Positions 29,965 through 40,384 of a stretch of 64,000 nt of DNA are shown here, one piece after another. This DNA comes from Alviniconcha marisindica (taxonomy: Eukaryota; Mollusca; Gastropoda; Provannidae). Under the pieces are notes generated by a model that saw only the letters and a list, made by a program, of their open reading frames with translations, made no database searches and was not told the origin of the DNA. A program made the position numbers and the translations under genes. Position 1 is the stretch's first letter. The number at the start of each line of letters is the position of its first letter. The DNA lies in contig JABMCL010001097.1 of assembly GCA_018857735.1 (NCBI GenBank), positions 197,501 to 261,500 of the forward strand. Reading direction: 5' to 3'.

Positions 29965-32900
29965 ATAAAATACAAGACAGGAAATTTTCTTCCTCTCCAG
30001 TATTCCGGACATGGGTACAGAAACATTTGCTGCTTTGCTGCAGTCAGGCTCCGTGTTTACATTAGCCTCACTAGTTATAATAATAATAATAGTGTACATT
30101 TATCATGCGCTCATCAACGCCCTGAGCGCTCACATGATACATGTTATCCTAAATATGATATTCTATACACATGCAGAGCATAGTTCTACCAAAACAATTT
30201 ACATAAAGTATTATTTAAAATAATAAAATAAAAACGCACTACACACACACACACTGACTGTAGCAGAAACTGGGTACTGATATTAGTTAGGATGGAAATA
30301 CTGTGAGAAGAGGAAGTTTTTTTTATGGTGACCACCAAGAAGCGATGGGCAGAGATGGATGGATTTTGTGGCTGTATTTCGTTTCTTAATCATGTGCACC
30401 ATGTCATCTTTGGCTATGCACATTTTTTTTTTTAAGACAGCAAGTATAGTGTACAATTACAAACGTTCTTAAGTGTGTTTGCAACCCCTGTTCTGAGCTA
30501 ACAAACAGATGAAATTGGCAGAAACTGAAGAAGATACATTCACCCCCGCTTTTTCTGGATAGTATCAAAACACACACACACACACACAGACCTACAGATA
30601 AGCACCATAATCAGTTTTTGCACACACACACACATCCTCCTCACACTGAACACACACCTACTTGACAAGTGCCATAACCACATAGGATACACACAGGTAA
30701 GTGCCATAATCACACACACACACACACACACACACAGGCAAAGCGCCCTAATCTGACTTAACACACAAACGCGTGGGTGCTGTAATCAAATACACAGACT
30801 GGTAAATGTCGTAATCAGACTTTAACACAGGTACACACTATTAACAACCCGCACACATCAACCCTAACACGAGTCATCTCTCATCTCCAGTGACAGCATG
30901 ACCAGGCCGCTGAAATTTGTTTTTAAACCCAAAGTAGTTGAACTCAAAGGCATGAACCCGAACAGCACCCACACCCGGACTGACCTTCACACTTGACACA
31001 GATGACGTTCTTCTGGAGCGCCAGTTTGCGCGTGGAGCCGTTGTACATGTCCTCCAGGCTGACCTTCAGCTGATGGACCACGTCCTTCCCGCGGCGCGCT
31101 CCCTGCTGCTGCCGACGACCTCCTCCCCCTCCGAAAAACATGTCAAAAATGTCCATGGGGGAATGGAAGTCAAAACCGCTTCCACCCCCTCCTCCTTTGA
31201 CGGCCTCCTCGCCTCCACGGTCGTAGATCTCCCGCTTCTTGGGGTCTGCTAAGACTTCATACGCCTGGCTGATCTGCTTGAACTGAAACACACCACATCA
31301 AATGGAATGGTAACTACGCAAGGCCCAGTTTCCTTCAACTGTAAAAATGCAGTGTTTATCAAACGACCAAGACTTTGCATGCCTTCAGAACCAAGTCTAA
31401 CTGCAACAGGAAACGTTAATCAAAGGACCAATGTTGACCAAGACCTGACCAAATCAATTTTCAAGAGGAAATATTAAAAATCAAATGACCAATGAATGGT
31501 GACCAAGACTTTGTATGCCTGACCAATCAGGTTTCAACAGAAAGCATTAAAAATCAAATGGCTAATGTTGACCAAGACTTTGTATGCCTGACCAATCAAA
31601 TTTCAACACGAAGCATTAAAAATCAAATGACCGATGTTGACCATGACTTTGCATGCCTGACCAAATCAAATTTCAACTGGAAACATCACGTAGTCAAATC
31701 ACCAACAATTTGTATGTCCGATTTACTTGAACTGAAAACACACATCAAATGACCTAGACCTCTTACTAGTCCGATAAGTGCCTGATCAGCTTCCGTGAAC
31801 TGAAAACATGCAACATCAAATGACAAAGAAAAGTTTGCTAAATTAAGTTAACCATGACTTTTTATAAATGCTTCCAATACATATCATCATTACTATATAT
31901 AACATGGTCACAATCAGGAATAGTGTTGATCATTTGTGACATTAAAAAACAAAACAAACAAAACTAATCATATTAACTGTCGTTAAGGTTTTCAGTATAT
32001 CTAAGAAGTCAACGCTCAATGCGAAATTTTGTGTAAATACTGCATTTTTCAGTGCTGTATGCATTTTAGCCACAATGCTGCATCACCTTACACAAAACAA
32101 GCAGGGGTCACACTCATTGCAAAATTTTGCATAAATACTGCATTTTTCGGGTGTCATATGCATCTTAGCCACATCGCTGCGTCACCGTATGCAAAATGAC
32201 AACACCGATTAAAGAAGCCGTATGCCACACTGGTGGATGCCGCGTCAATCAACACCAGATCTACTTGCAAACTCAGTGTCATCTCAGCCGTTCAAGTCCA
32301 GTCAATGAAGGGTGGAATCTGGACAGCGAAATATACGCGTAACTCCCCGTAAGCTACCGTAAGTTTTGGACTATAAGGTGACGGTGAAACTTTTCCTAAA
32401 ATCTTATCCATGCACCTTATAGTCGGTAGTGCCCTGTCTGTTAATAAAATTTGCATACTTTTCTGAAAAAAAGAAAACGATTAATTTGAAACTGAATTCT
32501 AACGAACCCGTATGGATCTGGAAGAAGATTGCTTCCCGTATCAGACTGGCCAGACATTTTGCCGAACTGATCAGTGATATTTTCTTGTCAATTGACGGAG
32601 GACACGATCCCAGACATGGAATTTGGAACCACCCAGCATGCCTATTTTGTCAACGTGTAATATCATCAGAATTTACTCAAAGGTAGAAGACTACGAAATC
32701 GAAAACAAAACATGCGTCGACACCGAATACGAATGAGAGAAAATGGCGGCAGCCTCGACTTCCACTTCATCTCGTGACTAAATCCCGTGGTAGACGAGAA
32801 CTGGGTTTGCTGACATCGTCTGGGGCAGTTCTTCCTTTAAAAATGATGCTGTGTATGATGTTCCAATCTATTCAAACTTTTTATGTGAACGGCAAATTTA

Positions 32901-35093
32901 CTGAACGTTACCACAGTTTTGGTGCACGGATAGACCTTCTTTTTACTATCTTCATCTGCTCACATTATAGACCGTGAGCTACAATCAGGTTACAATCATT
33001 TTGGCTTTGTAATGTGCGTTAATTCTAGGTTATACTGTACGCATTTTTCGTGCCATTGACGCAAACTACGTAATGTTTCGCACAGGTTGAGGCAAATCTC
33101 TAAAAGGCAGCGCGACCCCTGACAAGTGAACATCAATTCAAGTATATTCACTTAATTTCTCACAAACATTTATTTTGGGATTAAGATATTTGTCATAGTT
33201 TATGCTTATAATCCAGTGACAAAAGTAGTAGTGTATTGTAACAGCATAAACTTTAAAGTTTGCTTAGTCAAAGATAACGTAGAAAACAACTATTTTACCT
33301 TTTAGACTACATTACAGAAAATAATACTGTCAGTTACTTGTATAACTGAACACTGGCATGGAATTGTAATTTAAATATTTCAGTGGAAAGGACCATTTCA
33401 CATATATATAATCTCAAAGTGAAAATGATGTCAGTGTACACAACTTCAGCAAATAAGACTGCTTTCCAGGTCTGATGCCCGAAAAACGAGTCATTATGTT
33501 TGGTTTAGAAGTGCAAAACCCACAGACAAGGTGATCCTGAACATAACGCACAACGCTTTGGCAGCATCTTAGCTGACGAGCAAAACCTAATGGACACCTG
33601 TGCTCCAAACATAAAGTGCAGTAATACGAGGAAAGTGGACACATTAAGTGAATTTGCCATTTACAAAGTCTGAATCAATCAGAACACTGTAGGCACCAGC
33701 ATTTTCTGGAGATGAACAGTGCAGCAGATGATAATCAGCTTACCCAATTTTCATCTGCTGTGGGACTTGGTAAACAAGTTGAAATTGAGGCTGCCTCCAT
33801 TTTTTGTCCTCTCGTTTGCATTTGTGTTAACCCCTTCACTGCTTGGCCTGGAAGATTTCCAGGCCACACAGTGCATGCCATATGCCAGGCCCGGAAAATG
33901 TCCAGGCTGTTGGTAAGCGTACTTTCGGTTTTTGTAGTTGAAGGGAAATGACTCTTGCAGGCATACATATGGCAGCAAGACTTACCTCCCTTATATCCTC
34001 TTCCTTTATGGCAGCCCGAGAGCGTATTTTTTATGGTTCATTTTTAAAAATAAAACAAAAATTGGGGGGGGGGGGTGGGGGGGTAAATGTTTTGCTCTGT
34101 TGTTATTTCTGCATCATGGCTACTGATCAAAGAAAGTATTGTCCACATCTTATTGCACTTGAAATTTTGAGTACGGTTTTGAATGATGCCAGTAGTGACA
34201 AGAGTGATGAAAGGCAGGGTAGTAGTGGGGAGGAAGAAGCGGGTGATATGTTTTCCAAAATAATGTGGTGAATGAAGAATGACTCTAACACGTCCTTGGA
34301 CAATGAAAGCAAAGATTTTTTCATTTTTTTGACAGCATTGATATAAATTGTACTTTTTTTCTTTTTTCCAACAAGGGTTGTACTTGTCGTATAATGTATG
34401 CCCGACTACCATGTGCAATTTTATGATTATACTCCTTAAACTGAGAGAACTACATGAAAGACTGCAAGTACATAAACAGCTCAAAATTTCCCTGGCATAT
34501 GGTGTGCACAAAGCCTGGCAGTGAACTTGTAAAGAAGTTAACCATGCGCGTTTTGTTTTCAGTTTTGTACTTTTCCACCTCTGACTTTGGGTGATGTTGA
34601 TATATGCCGATAGCACGACTAGACCTATTGGGCCATTCTAAATCCCATTTCTGGGATTGTGTCCTCTGTCAATTTTCAGCGAAATATGACTGGTCAGTTT
34701 GTCATCGTATGTATATTTCTGCTTCAGTGAATACACAGACTGATTCAGGTTCAAAACAGCCATTATTATTCTTCAGAAAGGCAACCATGCCAAACTGTGT
34801 TAAGAGATTAGGTGATGCAAGCTTTAAGGTGTAGAGGTCAAATCTGAGGAAAAAGCACTGCCTTCAAATTGTAGTTACTTTATACTACAGTTTGAAACAG
34901 TGAAAACTACAGTACTTGTGCACACTATTGCAGCACTTATAGTTTTTGCCCATACCTTCTCCTCGGCCTCTTTGCCAGGGTTTTTGTCCGGGTGGAATTT
35001 GAGGGCCAGCTTGCGGTAAGCTTTCTTCAGGTCCGATTCTGTGGCCGTGGGGGGCACGCCCAGAATATCGTAGTAAGCTGTCTCCTTCACCAT
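26401..35093 (-). CDS. DNAJA1: DNAJA1-type Hsp40 co-chaperone (five coding exons)
   Basis: Coding parts on the minus strand: 34956-35093, 30985-31282, 29264-29491, 27469-27699 and 26401-26726, totalling 1221 bp (406 aa plus stop); human DNAJA1 is 397 aa. All introns are GT-AG and the phases agree (0,1,1,1). The protein is a type I J-protein that stimulates Hsp70 ATPase and delivers clients in the cytosol. J domain residues 1-70 with HPD at 34-36; Gly/Phe-rich linker about 73-107; four CxxCxGxG zinc motifs with Cys at 141, 144, 157, 160, 184, 187, 200 and 203; the [12 protein letters not shown] and [13 protein letters not shown] signatures are present; the C terminus CASH is a possible prenylation box. 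I favour DNAJA1 over A2/A4 because of the MVKETAYYD start and the [13 protein letters not shown] segment. The gene is expected to be constitutive and heat-inducible. Confidence 0.95.
26890..27315. mobile_element. Dispersed intronic repeat fragments
   Basis: Two or three imperfect copies of a phrase of the form GACC(T)TGACCCTGAAG ... AAGTTTGGTTACAAAAGGTT ... CAGC, lying in DNAJA1 intron 4. The phrase is reminiscent of a dispersed repeat seen in many marine invertebrates; the family is not assigned. Confidence 0.45.
27469..27699 (-). CDS. DNAJA1: DNAJA1 coding exon 4
   Basis: Encodes residues 222-298, client-binding domain I/II ([19 protein letters not shown]). Acceptor TGTGCAG|GTATGAG; donor CTACCAG|GTGAGT. 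Confidence 0.95.
27830..28560. repeat. Minisatellite in DNAJA1 intron 3, about 50-60 bp unit
   Basis: About fourteen units of CACACTCCAGTCTTATGTCC, ACTCGGGTGATCACACGGTC and ATGTGATCAA, with variants that replace CGGTCATGTG by CAGTTGCATG. Intronic, so transcribed with the gene. Confidence 0.96.
28561..29263. other. DNAJA1 intron 3 remainder
   Basis: Non-coding intron. Near 28986-29060 a weak tRNA-like phrase (CCAAGTGGTTGCAATGGGCT ... CTTTGAACCTCACCCC) suggests a decayed SINE head on the plus strand. 29080-29180 is A- and C-rich. Confidence 0.45.
29264..29491 (-). CDS. DNAJA1: DNAJA1 coding exon 3
   Basis: Encodes residues 146-221, the bulk of the zinc-binding domain ([24 protein letters not shown]). 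Acceptor GTGCAG|GTCGCG; donor GACAAAG|GTGAGG. Confidence 0.95.
29540..29890 (-). mobile_element. tRNA-derived SINE in DNAJA1 intron 2
   Basis: Corresponds block by block to the element at 35640-36050: TTTGTGGGAAATT, CAGCAGCCGCA(T)GAGCAG, CCCATTCCTA, AACAATGGTATGGC. It ends at right with a tRNA-like head (minus strand GTAGGATTGCTCAGTCAGTG). Oriented with its 3' end at left. Confidence 0.7.
29935..29964. repeat. Poly-C tract
   Basis: 30 consecutive C in DNAJA1 intron 2; on the coding (minus) strand this is a G-run in the pre-mRNA. Confidence 0.9.
30068..30330 (-). mobile_element. LINE 3' tail, second copy
   Basis: Nearly the same as 4290-4600: (ATT)n at 30077-30090, TACATTTATCATGCGCTCAT, CAACGCCCTGAGCGCTCACA, ACAATTTACATAAAGTATTA and ACTGATATTAGTTAGGATGG. 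It lacks the long CA expansion and the coding part seen in the first copy. Confidence 0.8.
30565..30780. repeat. Interrupted (CA)n clusters
   Basis: Short CA runs near 30571-30587, 30620-30635 and 30711-30735, separated by GTGCCATAATC-like phrases, in DNAJA1 intron 2. Confidence 0.85.
30985..31282 (-). CDS. DNAJA1: DNAJA1 coding exon 2
   Basis: Encodes residues 47-145: the end of the J domain ([11 protein letters not shown]), the Gly/Phe linker and the first cysteine pair. The acceptor is TTTCAG|TTCAAG and the donor GTGAAG|GTCAGT. Its 5' edge is homologous to the tandem array lying just upstream in intron 1. Confidence 0.95.
31283..31830 (-). repeat. Intron 1 array homologous to the DNAJA1 exon 2 edge
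   Basis: About seven units of roughly 55-75 bp. On the plus strand they carry AAGACTTTGTATGCCTGACC, AATCAAATTTCAAC and AAAAATCAAATGACC; the exon edge reads AAGACTTCATACGCCTGGCT, GATCTGCTTGAACTGAAAC, CACATCAAATGGAATG. The two right-most units (about 31710-31830) keep CTTGAACTGAAAAC or GTGAACTGAAAAC followed by ACATCAAATGAC, so they also copy the splice acceptor. The array lies upstream of the true exon 2 in the transcript. Confidence 0.85.
31831..32350. repeat. Two-copy tandem duplication, about 107 bp
   Basis: The block AAATTTTGTGTAAATACTGC, ATTTTTCAGTG, TATGCATTTTAGCCACA, GCTGCATCACC is found at about 32018-32100 and again at 32120-32205 with several substitutions. The rest of the stretch is non-coding intron. 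Confidence 0.8.
32351..33070. mobile_element. Possible DNA-transposon relic
   Basis: 32367-32425 contains TTTTGGACTATAAGGTGACG and, shortly after, CCATGCACCTTATAGTCGG, an inverted pair reminiscent of pogo/Tigger-type termini. The sequence that follows encodes short lysine/arginine-rich frames with no catalytic motif. The assignment is tentative. Confidence 0.3.
33071..33826. other. DNAJA1 intron 1; nothing recognised
   Basis: AT-rich intronic sequence with short open frames only. Confidence 0.5.
33827..34541. mobile_element. piggyBac-like element remnant
   Basis: Begins TTAACCCCTTCACTGC and ends near GGCAGTGAAC ... AAGTTAA, so it is framed by TTAA and, on the left, by the same terminus as the clean 231-bp element at 49700-49930. 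A subterminal palindrome GGCCTGGAAGATTTCCAGGC follows the left end, and a related imperfect hairpin is present in the short element. An acidic 50-residue frame near 34118-34270 ([19 protein letters not shown]) resembles the acidic start of piggyBac transposases but stops early. The right terminus is disrupted. Confidence 0.55.
34542..34955. other. DNAJA1 intron 1, 5' part
   Basis: Non-coding. A plus-strand frame at 34604-34834 has a Cys pair (WDCVLC) but no ATG and no recognised fold. Confidence 0.4.
34956..35093 (-). CDS. DNAJA1: DNAJA1 coding exon 1
   Basis: Encodes residues 1-46 ([13 protein letters not shown] to GKEAEEK), the first part of the J domain with the HPD motif. ATG at 35091-35093. 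The donor reads GAGAAG|GTATGG. The untranslated leader continues to an acceptor-like TTTTTTCCAG near 35157. Confidence 0.95.
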
Positions 35094-35639
35094 CTTGATG
35101 GTTTACTGTTCCAGGGATATATATGCTGTTCCACCTTAAAACTGTTGCAACTGCTGCTGGAAAAAAGGAAATAAAGAGGAAATTGTGGAAACATTTTTCT
35201 ACAAACTGTCATTCTGCATTGTCATTTTCTAATTCCAGTGTTGTATCCCATGAAGCAATGAAGTGAAACTATTTATAATCAGGTAGTGTACAATGTCAAG
35301 GTAATGTACTAACACTGTAAAGTAACATAGTACCTTTGTGACTCAGTCCCCAGGCACTCAGCCCCTCGCAAAGTTCTGCACTAACTGCAGTCACACCCCC
35401 AATGACATAATTTCTTTCAAAAATTCTAAATTTATGTGTCCAGTAGTCTGTACAAACTGAAACTACATTAAAAAAGAAAAGAAAAAAAAAGATGATTGTT
35501 TCTGCCTTTTCGGTGCAATCGTATCATAATCTTTCTGTTAGTCTCGGGCTCATGCGTTCAGACCAGTAAACCAAGCACACATAATGGACTGTCAAGCTTT
35601 TTGTTTGTTTCGTTTTCCTTCCAGTTCACCGTTCAACAT

Positions 35640-36050
35640 ACACCAGTTTTGTTGTTTTGTTGTTGTTTAGTAGTCTTCACCGTCTCTTGTGGGAAATTCT
35701 GGTCGGGGGTGAGGCACAGCAGCCGCAAGAGCAGCACTACCCATTCCTATCAGAGCATGCAGTACTGTCCCATGTCCAAACAACGGTATGGCGGCGAAGG
35801 TTTGGGATTTTAACATGCACACAGACGTTGATGCATGTGATTCCATGCAGGGGTTGTACGGACACCACAAGAAACTAGAGGACACTGACTCTCAGAGAAA
35901 AATCCTTTGCCACGCCGGGGACTCGAACCCATGTCAGCATTGCACCTGGCTTTTCAGTTGTATGCTCTGCCAACTGAGTTATCCTGCTACTAGCCGGGCA
36001 TTTTACCAACTGAGCTATCCAACCCCCGAACAAACTAAAATAACCAAAAA
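35640..36050 (-). mobile_element. tRNA-derived SINE with tandem tRNA-like heads
   Basis: On the minus strand the head reads GGATAGCTCAGTTGGTAAAA and, about 30 bp later, GGATAACTCAGTTGGCAGAG, so two A-box regions lie in tandem. A B box follows (GGTTCGAGTCCCCGGC). The body shares blocks with the copy at 29540-29890 (GTGGGAAATTCTGG, GCAGCCGCAAGAGCAG). It lies upstream of DNAJA1 coding exon 1, in a presumed 5' UTR intron. Not a functional tRNA: the acceptor stem cannot be closed. Confidence 0.8.
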
Positions 36051-36549
36051 AAATTAAACCCACGTACCATGCAAATGTGATGTCTTCCATTCATTATTAC
36101 TGACATCTAGATCTACCATTCTAGTACTAGTTACTTAACGTGGTAAGTAATTTATTATGCAATGTAGTGACCTCAGGGCTAGAATAGCTTTGGCTGGCAA
36201 AGACTAAAGGCTTTAACTGGTTTCAGCATTAGTAAATCTGTTCTGATCATCATAATTATATATCATGCATTATGAAACCATCATGTTGACAATGAGCATG
36301 CTGGTTATTCAAAAATACTATAAATAATAAAGTATGTAACTAATATGATCCACAATACTATCTCTCACACTAGATAATATGAGCATGTGCCAAAAGGTGC
36401 TGCTTAGAAGGTGGACATTAGGGTGAAAAATAAAAGCAGAAAAGTCATTTAGCAAGTAACACCATTTAAAAGATAAGTCTTTTTTATATAATTTTCGTCT
36501 GAAAAAAAAAACTTGATGAAGCTGAGAAAAAACTTTTAAAAGACGACCC
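36051..36549. other. AT-rich spacer, nothing recognised
   Basis: Non-coding AT-rich sequence with no repeat or motif I can support. Confidence 0.5.
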
Positions 36550-38890
36550 TGAATCTGTCGGATGCAACACAGGAAAAATGTTTTTTTTTTGATTAATCCT
36601 TGAATTTTAAATATTGCTATCAATCTGTGGGGAAAATAAACTCATCGTTTATAACAAAACAGTAAACTTAAATTGACTAATTCACTTTTTTTATTTCATA
36701 TTCAAAATCATAAAAATGATTCCTGTGTTACATCCACAGCTGCCACCTTTTATTTTTTTAATAAAATAAAAATGAAACAAACTGAATCAAAAATAGAATG
36801 TTTTTATTAGAATTTATAAGCATGTTGTTTCCATGATGCAGCATGAAATAAGGTCATCAACAACTTTTTTTTTTAAATCTGTCGGATGTAACATTATTGG
36901 ATGGACATAACTTTCCCATGCTCACAATACACAGCTTAAAAATAACAGGTGTTTTTAATGAACAAAATGTTACCACTGATTTAGTAGTGGTTTTAATGCT
37001 GCAGCACTAAAAAAGTTGCTTGTATAGTTGTAATTTTGTAAAAGGGCCCCTTTTTTTCAGCATTTTATCTGTTGGATGTAACAACTCATGGTGGAACAAC
37101 ACTTCTTTCCTGTAAAACATATGCACAGCTAAAAAAATCACTTAGTTTCCTACATCTGCAATTGCTGTAGATACTGAACAAGGCCGAAACCATTATTTAA
37201 AGTAATGCACTGTCGGATGCCTGCATATGAGGACACAATGGAATATGTAACACTGGACAGTCAGTATGTGACTTAAAAAATACAGCCAAGTTGTCATTAT
37301 TATTTTTTCATTGACAAAACAAAAAACCATGTAATTACAAATTACATTCACCCTATACCCTTTGTTAACAGCAGGTAAAATTCAATTACGAAAGACATTG
37401 TTTTGGCATTCAATCTCACTACCTGGAATAAAAACTGAACACTTTTAAAGTAACCAGAAACAGAAATGCAAAACGGGAAACTGTGACAAACTGAAATTTT
37501 CCCGTTAACACTAATTTTTCCCCTTTTAAAAAATTTAAAAAAGGGCCATGATTCATTACATTAACTTTTTTACCCTTGTTCCAAAATATAAATTCCCCCA
37601 GGACGAATCGGGCTTCATGCTCCACTAATTTTGTCCCCTGCTGTGTCATGAAAAACATTTCTCTTGCCCTTTTGGGCACGACCTTTTTAGCCTAAAAAGA
37701 AACCGCAGTGTAAAAAAATAAGGCAATATAACAACTGTTTTTGAGGATATGTTCCTTATTTATAGGGATGCAACCTGGGGCCTAATGCATTAAATATTGG
37801 TGTGTCGCACGCCACATGTTTTGTGTTTTGACTTTCCCCCGAAAATTATATAACATATCTATATAACTTAGGTAAATTACTAAAATATATATTATATATA
37901 TATAATTTTTATATATATATATATAATATTATATAATTAATAGTGCTGTAGTTGAAAATAATAAAACAAAAACCAGGGCCCCCTCCTTTTTTAAATTTTT
38001 CATTTGGTCTTTTTATCCCTACTAAATTCCACCCCCCCTACATTGTGCCCCAGTTATTGTATTTTGTGTTGTATAATTTTTGGGCTTCATGTTGCATATT
38101 TATAGTGAATTGTCACAATAATTCTACTTTTATGCTGCACTTTTTTATTTGTACTGAATGCACATATAAAATACATATTAAGAAATTCTATTCTGGCTTT
38201 TCCCAGTTTCAGCCACACTTTAGAATGCATCGTCCGCTAGAAAAAAATCAAAACAACAATAAAAATTCTTTATTCATCCCCGGGGAAATATTGGGGAAAA
38301 AAAATAATTTAAAAAAAAATCTCCCTAATCACAATGTTAATGGGTAAAGCTTTTTTTTTTTTCTTTCTTTTTCTTTTTGTTGTTGTTGTTGTTGTGTTTT
38401 TTCAATTTTTTAAAAATAATTTAGGCTATGCCTTTTTAAACTCTTAGTTCACATCACAGACGGGAATAATAAACCTTAGAGTTGCAAAGGGACTGAGGAG
38501 TAAGAATTTGTGTCATGCATCATGCTGTTCCATCGACTGAACAAATGAAAAAAACCCCTGTCCGACAGCGCAAAACAACTCCGAAACGTGTGCCCTCGTA
38601 AACACGGGTATTTTGCCTTTTTAAGTAAACACTTAACTATAATTTTTCTTTTCAGTCGAAACACTAAAAAAAAACTAGTTCGTTTCAAATTTATTAAAAT
38701 TGGTCATCGCGATGAAAAACGACCTAAGGTGTTTGTATGGGGAAATAAAAAAGACATCACTTTGAATTTGCACACTGCCGACCGAAACCCGTTTAATAAA
38801 GGTCACTTCCTTACAATTACGAATAAAATGCAAAAAAAACGTTGTATCAATGAAAAGTAACTATTTAATCTGTCGGACGCAACATCACAT
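36550..38890. repeat. Diverged repeat region with a recurring CTGTCGGATGTAACA motif
   Basis: ATCTGTCGGATGCAACA or close variants occur near 36554, 36886, 37067 and 38870, with a partial copy at 37208. The copies at 36886 and 37067 are also followed by similar sequence (GGA..ACAT/ACA, TTCC, CACAGCTTAAAAA/CACAGCTAAAAAA), so they are two units of an old repeat of about 180 bp. The region is AT-rich with many homopolymers and a (TA)n cluster at 37860-37940. Confidence 0.5.
37870..37938. repeat. (TA)n-rich tract
   Basis: Interrupted TATATA runs of about 70 bp. Confidence 0.85.
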
Positions 38891-39530
38891 TTTGATCAAA
38901 CTGTAAAAAGGTACATGACCCAAATCGAAAATTCACTCACCGTTCCTTGTTGGCACCATGTTTAAAAGAAAGTAGGCGCAAAGCACTGGGGTAAACATGG
39001 CCGTGCTTTGTGCAAAAAGACCAGTCACAAAATCAACGTTTATCCCCAGAATCGGCAATTCTTCGATCGTAACGGACTGACAAAATAAAAACTCCTGACT
39101 TTGGGAGTCAAGTTTATCTTTATTATCTCTTTGATGCATACTCTTTCAGATAAAGTTAGGTTTGTTCAGAGAAAACTTAAACCTGAAGAAGCATTTACGA
39201 CCAAAAAATGGATGGTCCTCGCCGAGCACCTTTTGGCACAGGCTCATATTCTGTAAAAGAATAATTGTTTTTTTAAAGTTATAACGCTTATTACTATATT
39301 AGTAATATTACCAATAAAATTATCACCGACAAAGAAATTTGGGCAACGGTGGAGCCCCCCCCCATTTTCTACTACAGATAACAGAAGATTTGGCAGACTC
39401 TTGGTCGCAAATTGGTCTCACAACTCCACACAGATCTACGCTTCAATCTGACGGCCGGATAATCGATTGAAATTTCCCATTTCGGAGGATTACTTCTTTA
39501 TTTGCTTTCTTCACTTGCGTAATTTTTGTT
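38891..39530. other. Non-coding upstream region of DNAJA1
   Basis: No gene. The 68-aa minus-strand frame at 38933-39139 starts convincingly with ATG but matches no family I know. Confidence 0.4.
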
Positions 39531-39532
39531 AT

Positions 39533-39583
39533 TGGAACAGCCATGGAACAGCCTCAGTTTCGTTCGATTTCGAGGCTGTTCCA
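39533..39583. repeat. Inverted repeat, 12-bp perfect arms
   Basis: TGGAACAGCCTC at 39544-39555 and GAGGCTGTTCCA at 39572-39583 pair perfectly around a 16-nt loop. A second TTGGAACAGCC at 39533 offers an alternative left arm (pairing with GGCTGTTCCAA). Confidence 0.85.
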
Positions 39584-39862
39584 ATGCGACAATGGAAAAC
39601 ACGTCAGTGAAGGAAGCAATATATTGAATTAATCGTCGCAAAAACGATATTTATACGCGATTATCTGGCTGCCAGATCGAAGCAGACATCCCTATGGAAT
39701 TGTGGAGATCTATCATTTTGCGACCGAGCAGTAAAAAATGAGATGAGGGCGAAAGGTGAAACCGGGCAGGAGGGCCCGTGATCTCCCAAATGGTGACCGT
39801 TGGTAAAGCGACTATCGTCTGTTTTTCACATTATGGGTCAGAAAATGCACGTTAAGTTATCG

Positions 39863-39893
39863 CCCCCCCCCCCCCCCCCCCCCCCGCCCCCCC
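39863..39893. repeat. Poly-C tract with one G
   Basis: A run of 31 nt, all C except one G near 39886. Confidence 0.9.
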
Positions 39894-40197
39894 TCATAAA
39901 ACAACAACAAGAAACAGACAAAAGTCCGGGCACGCCAGTCGCCGACAACAACAATGGCGTTGAGTACTTAACTCTGAAGATCAAAATGGACCAGACCTGT
40001 GTAACTCAGACTAAGAACAAAATTTTACAAATGTTTTGCGCGGTTTAGAAAGCTCACTTACCTATTATTACAACAGTGACAAGTAACAACACACCAAGAG
40101 TTTGATTCCGTTCAAAATCAAACTGTGACTGATCAAATTTATGATGATCAATATTATCAATGACGGCGATTCGACGAAAACTTAGCAACAAGATCTT

Positions 40198-40200
40198 ACC
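40198..40200 (-). other. DNAJA1: Candidate splice donor of a DNAJA1 leader exon
   Basis: On the minus strand TTTGAG|GTAAGATC is a strong donor, 170 bp downstream of the heat-shock-element-like block. It would end a non-coding first exon spliced to an acceptor near 35157. A second strong donor (AATAG|GTAAGTGAG) lies near 40060. Which is used cannot be told from sequence. Confidence 0.35.
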
Positions 40201-40366
40201 TCAAACAATCACCAAAACGAGAATATGGAAAAAATCTTGTGCCAGGTAATGTTCATGAGATAAATAGACAGTATTCTAACCTCTCCGATCCGTAGGCCAG
40301 TTTGCTTTTGAGTCCGCAACTCAGACAACAACGATGGTAAATCTCACTCGCCGAACGCCTCGTGTT

Positions 40367-40384
40367 CTCCAGAATTTTCCAGGA
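40367..40384 (-). promoter_or_regulatory. Heat-shock-element-like block, four alternating units
   Basis: On the minus strand: TCC-tg-GAA-aa-TTC-tg-GAG, i.e. four contiguous 5-bp HSF units with 10 of 12 consensus positions matched. An inverted CCAAT box lies at 40419-40423, also correct for minus-strand transcription, and two TGACGT motifs lie near 40401 and 40432. This fits the promoter of a heat-inducible DNAJA1. Confidence 0.55.

Noticed and set aside
35900..36040. Possible tRNA genes from A/B-box sequences
   Set aside because: Acceptor and anticodon stems do not pair and the sequence continues as a SINE body; the same applies to 41740-41795, 51900-51990 and 63530-63595.
37419..37679. 86-codon minus-strand frame
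   Set aside because: No recognisable family; lies in an AT-rich, homopolymer-rich region where chance frames are expected.
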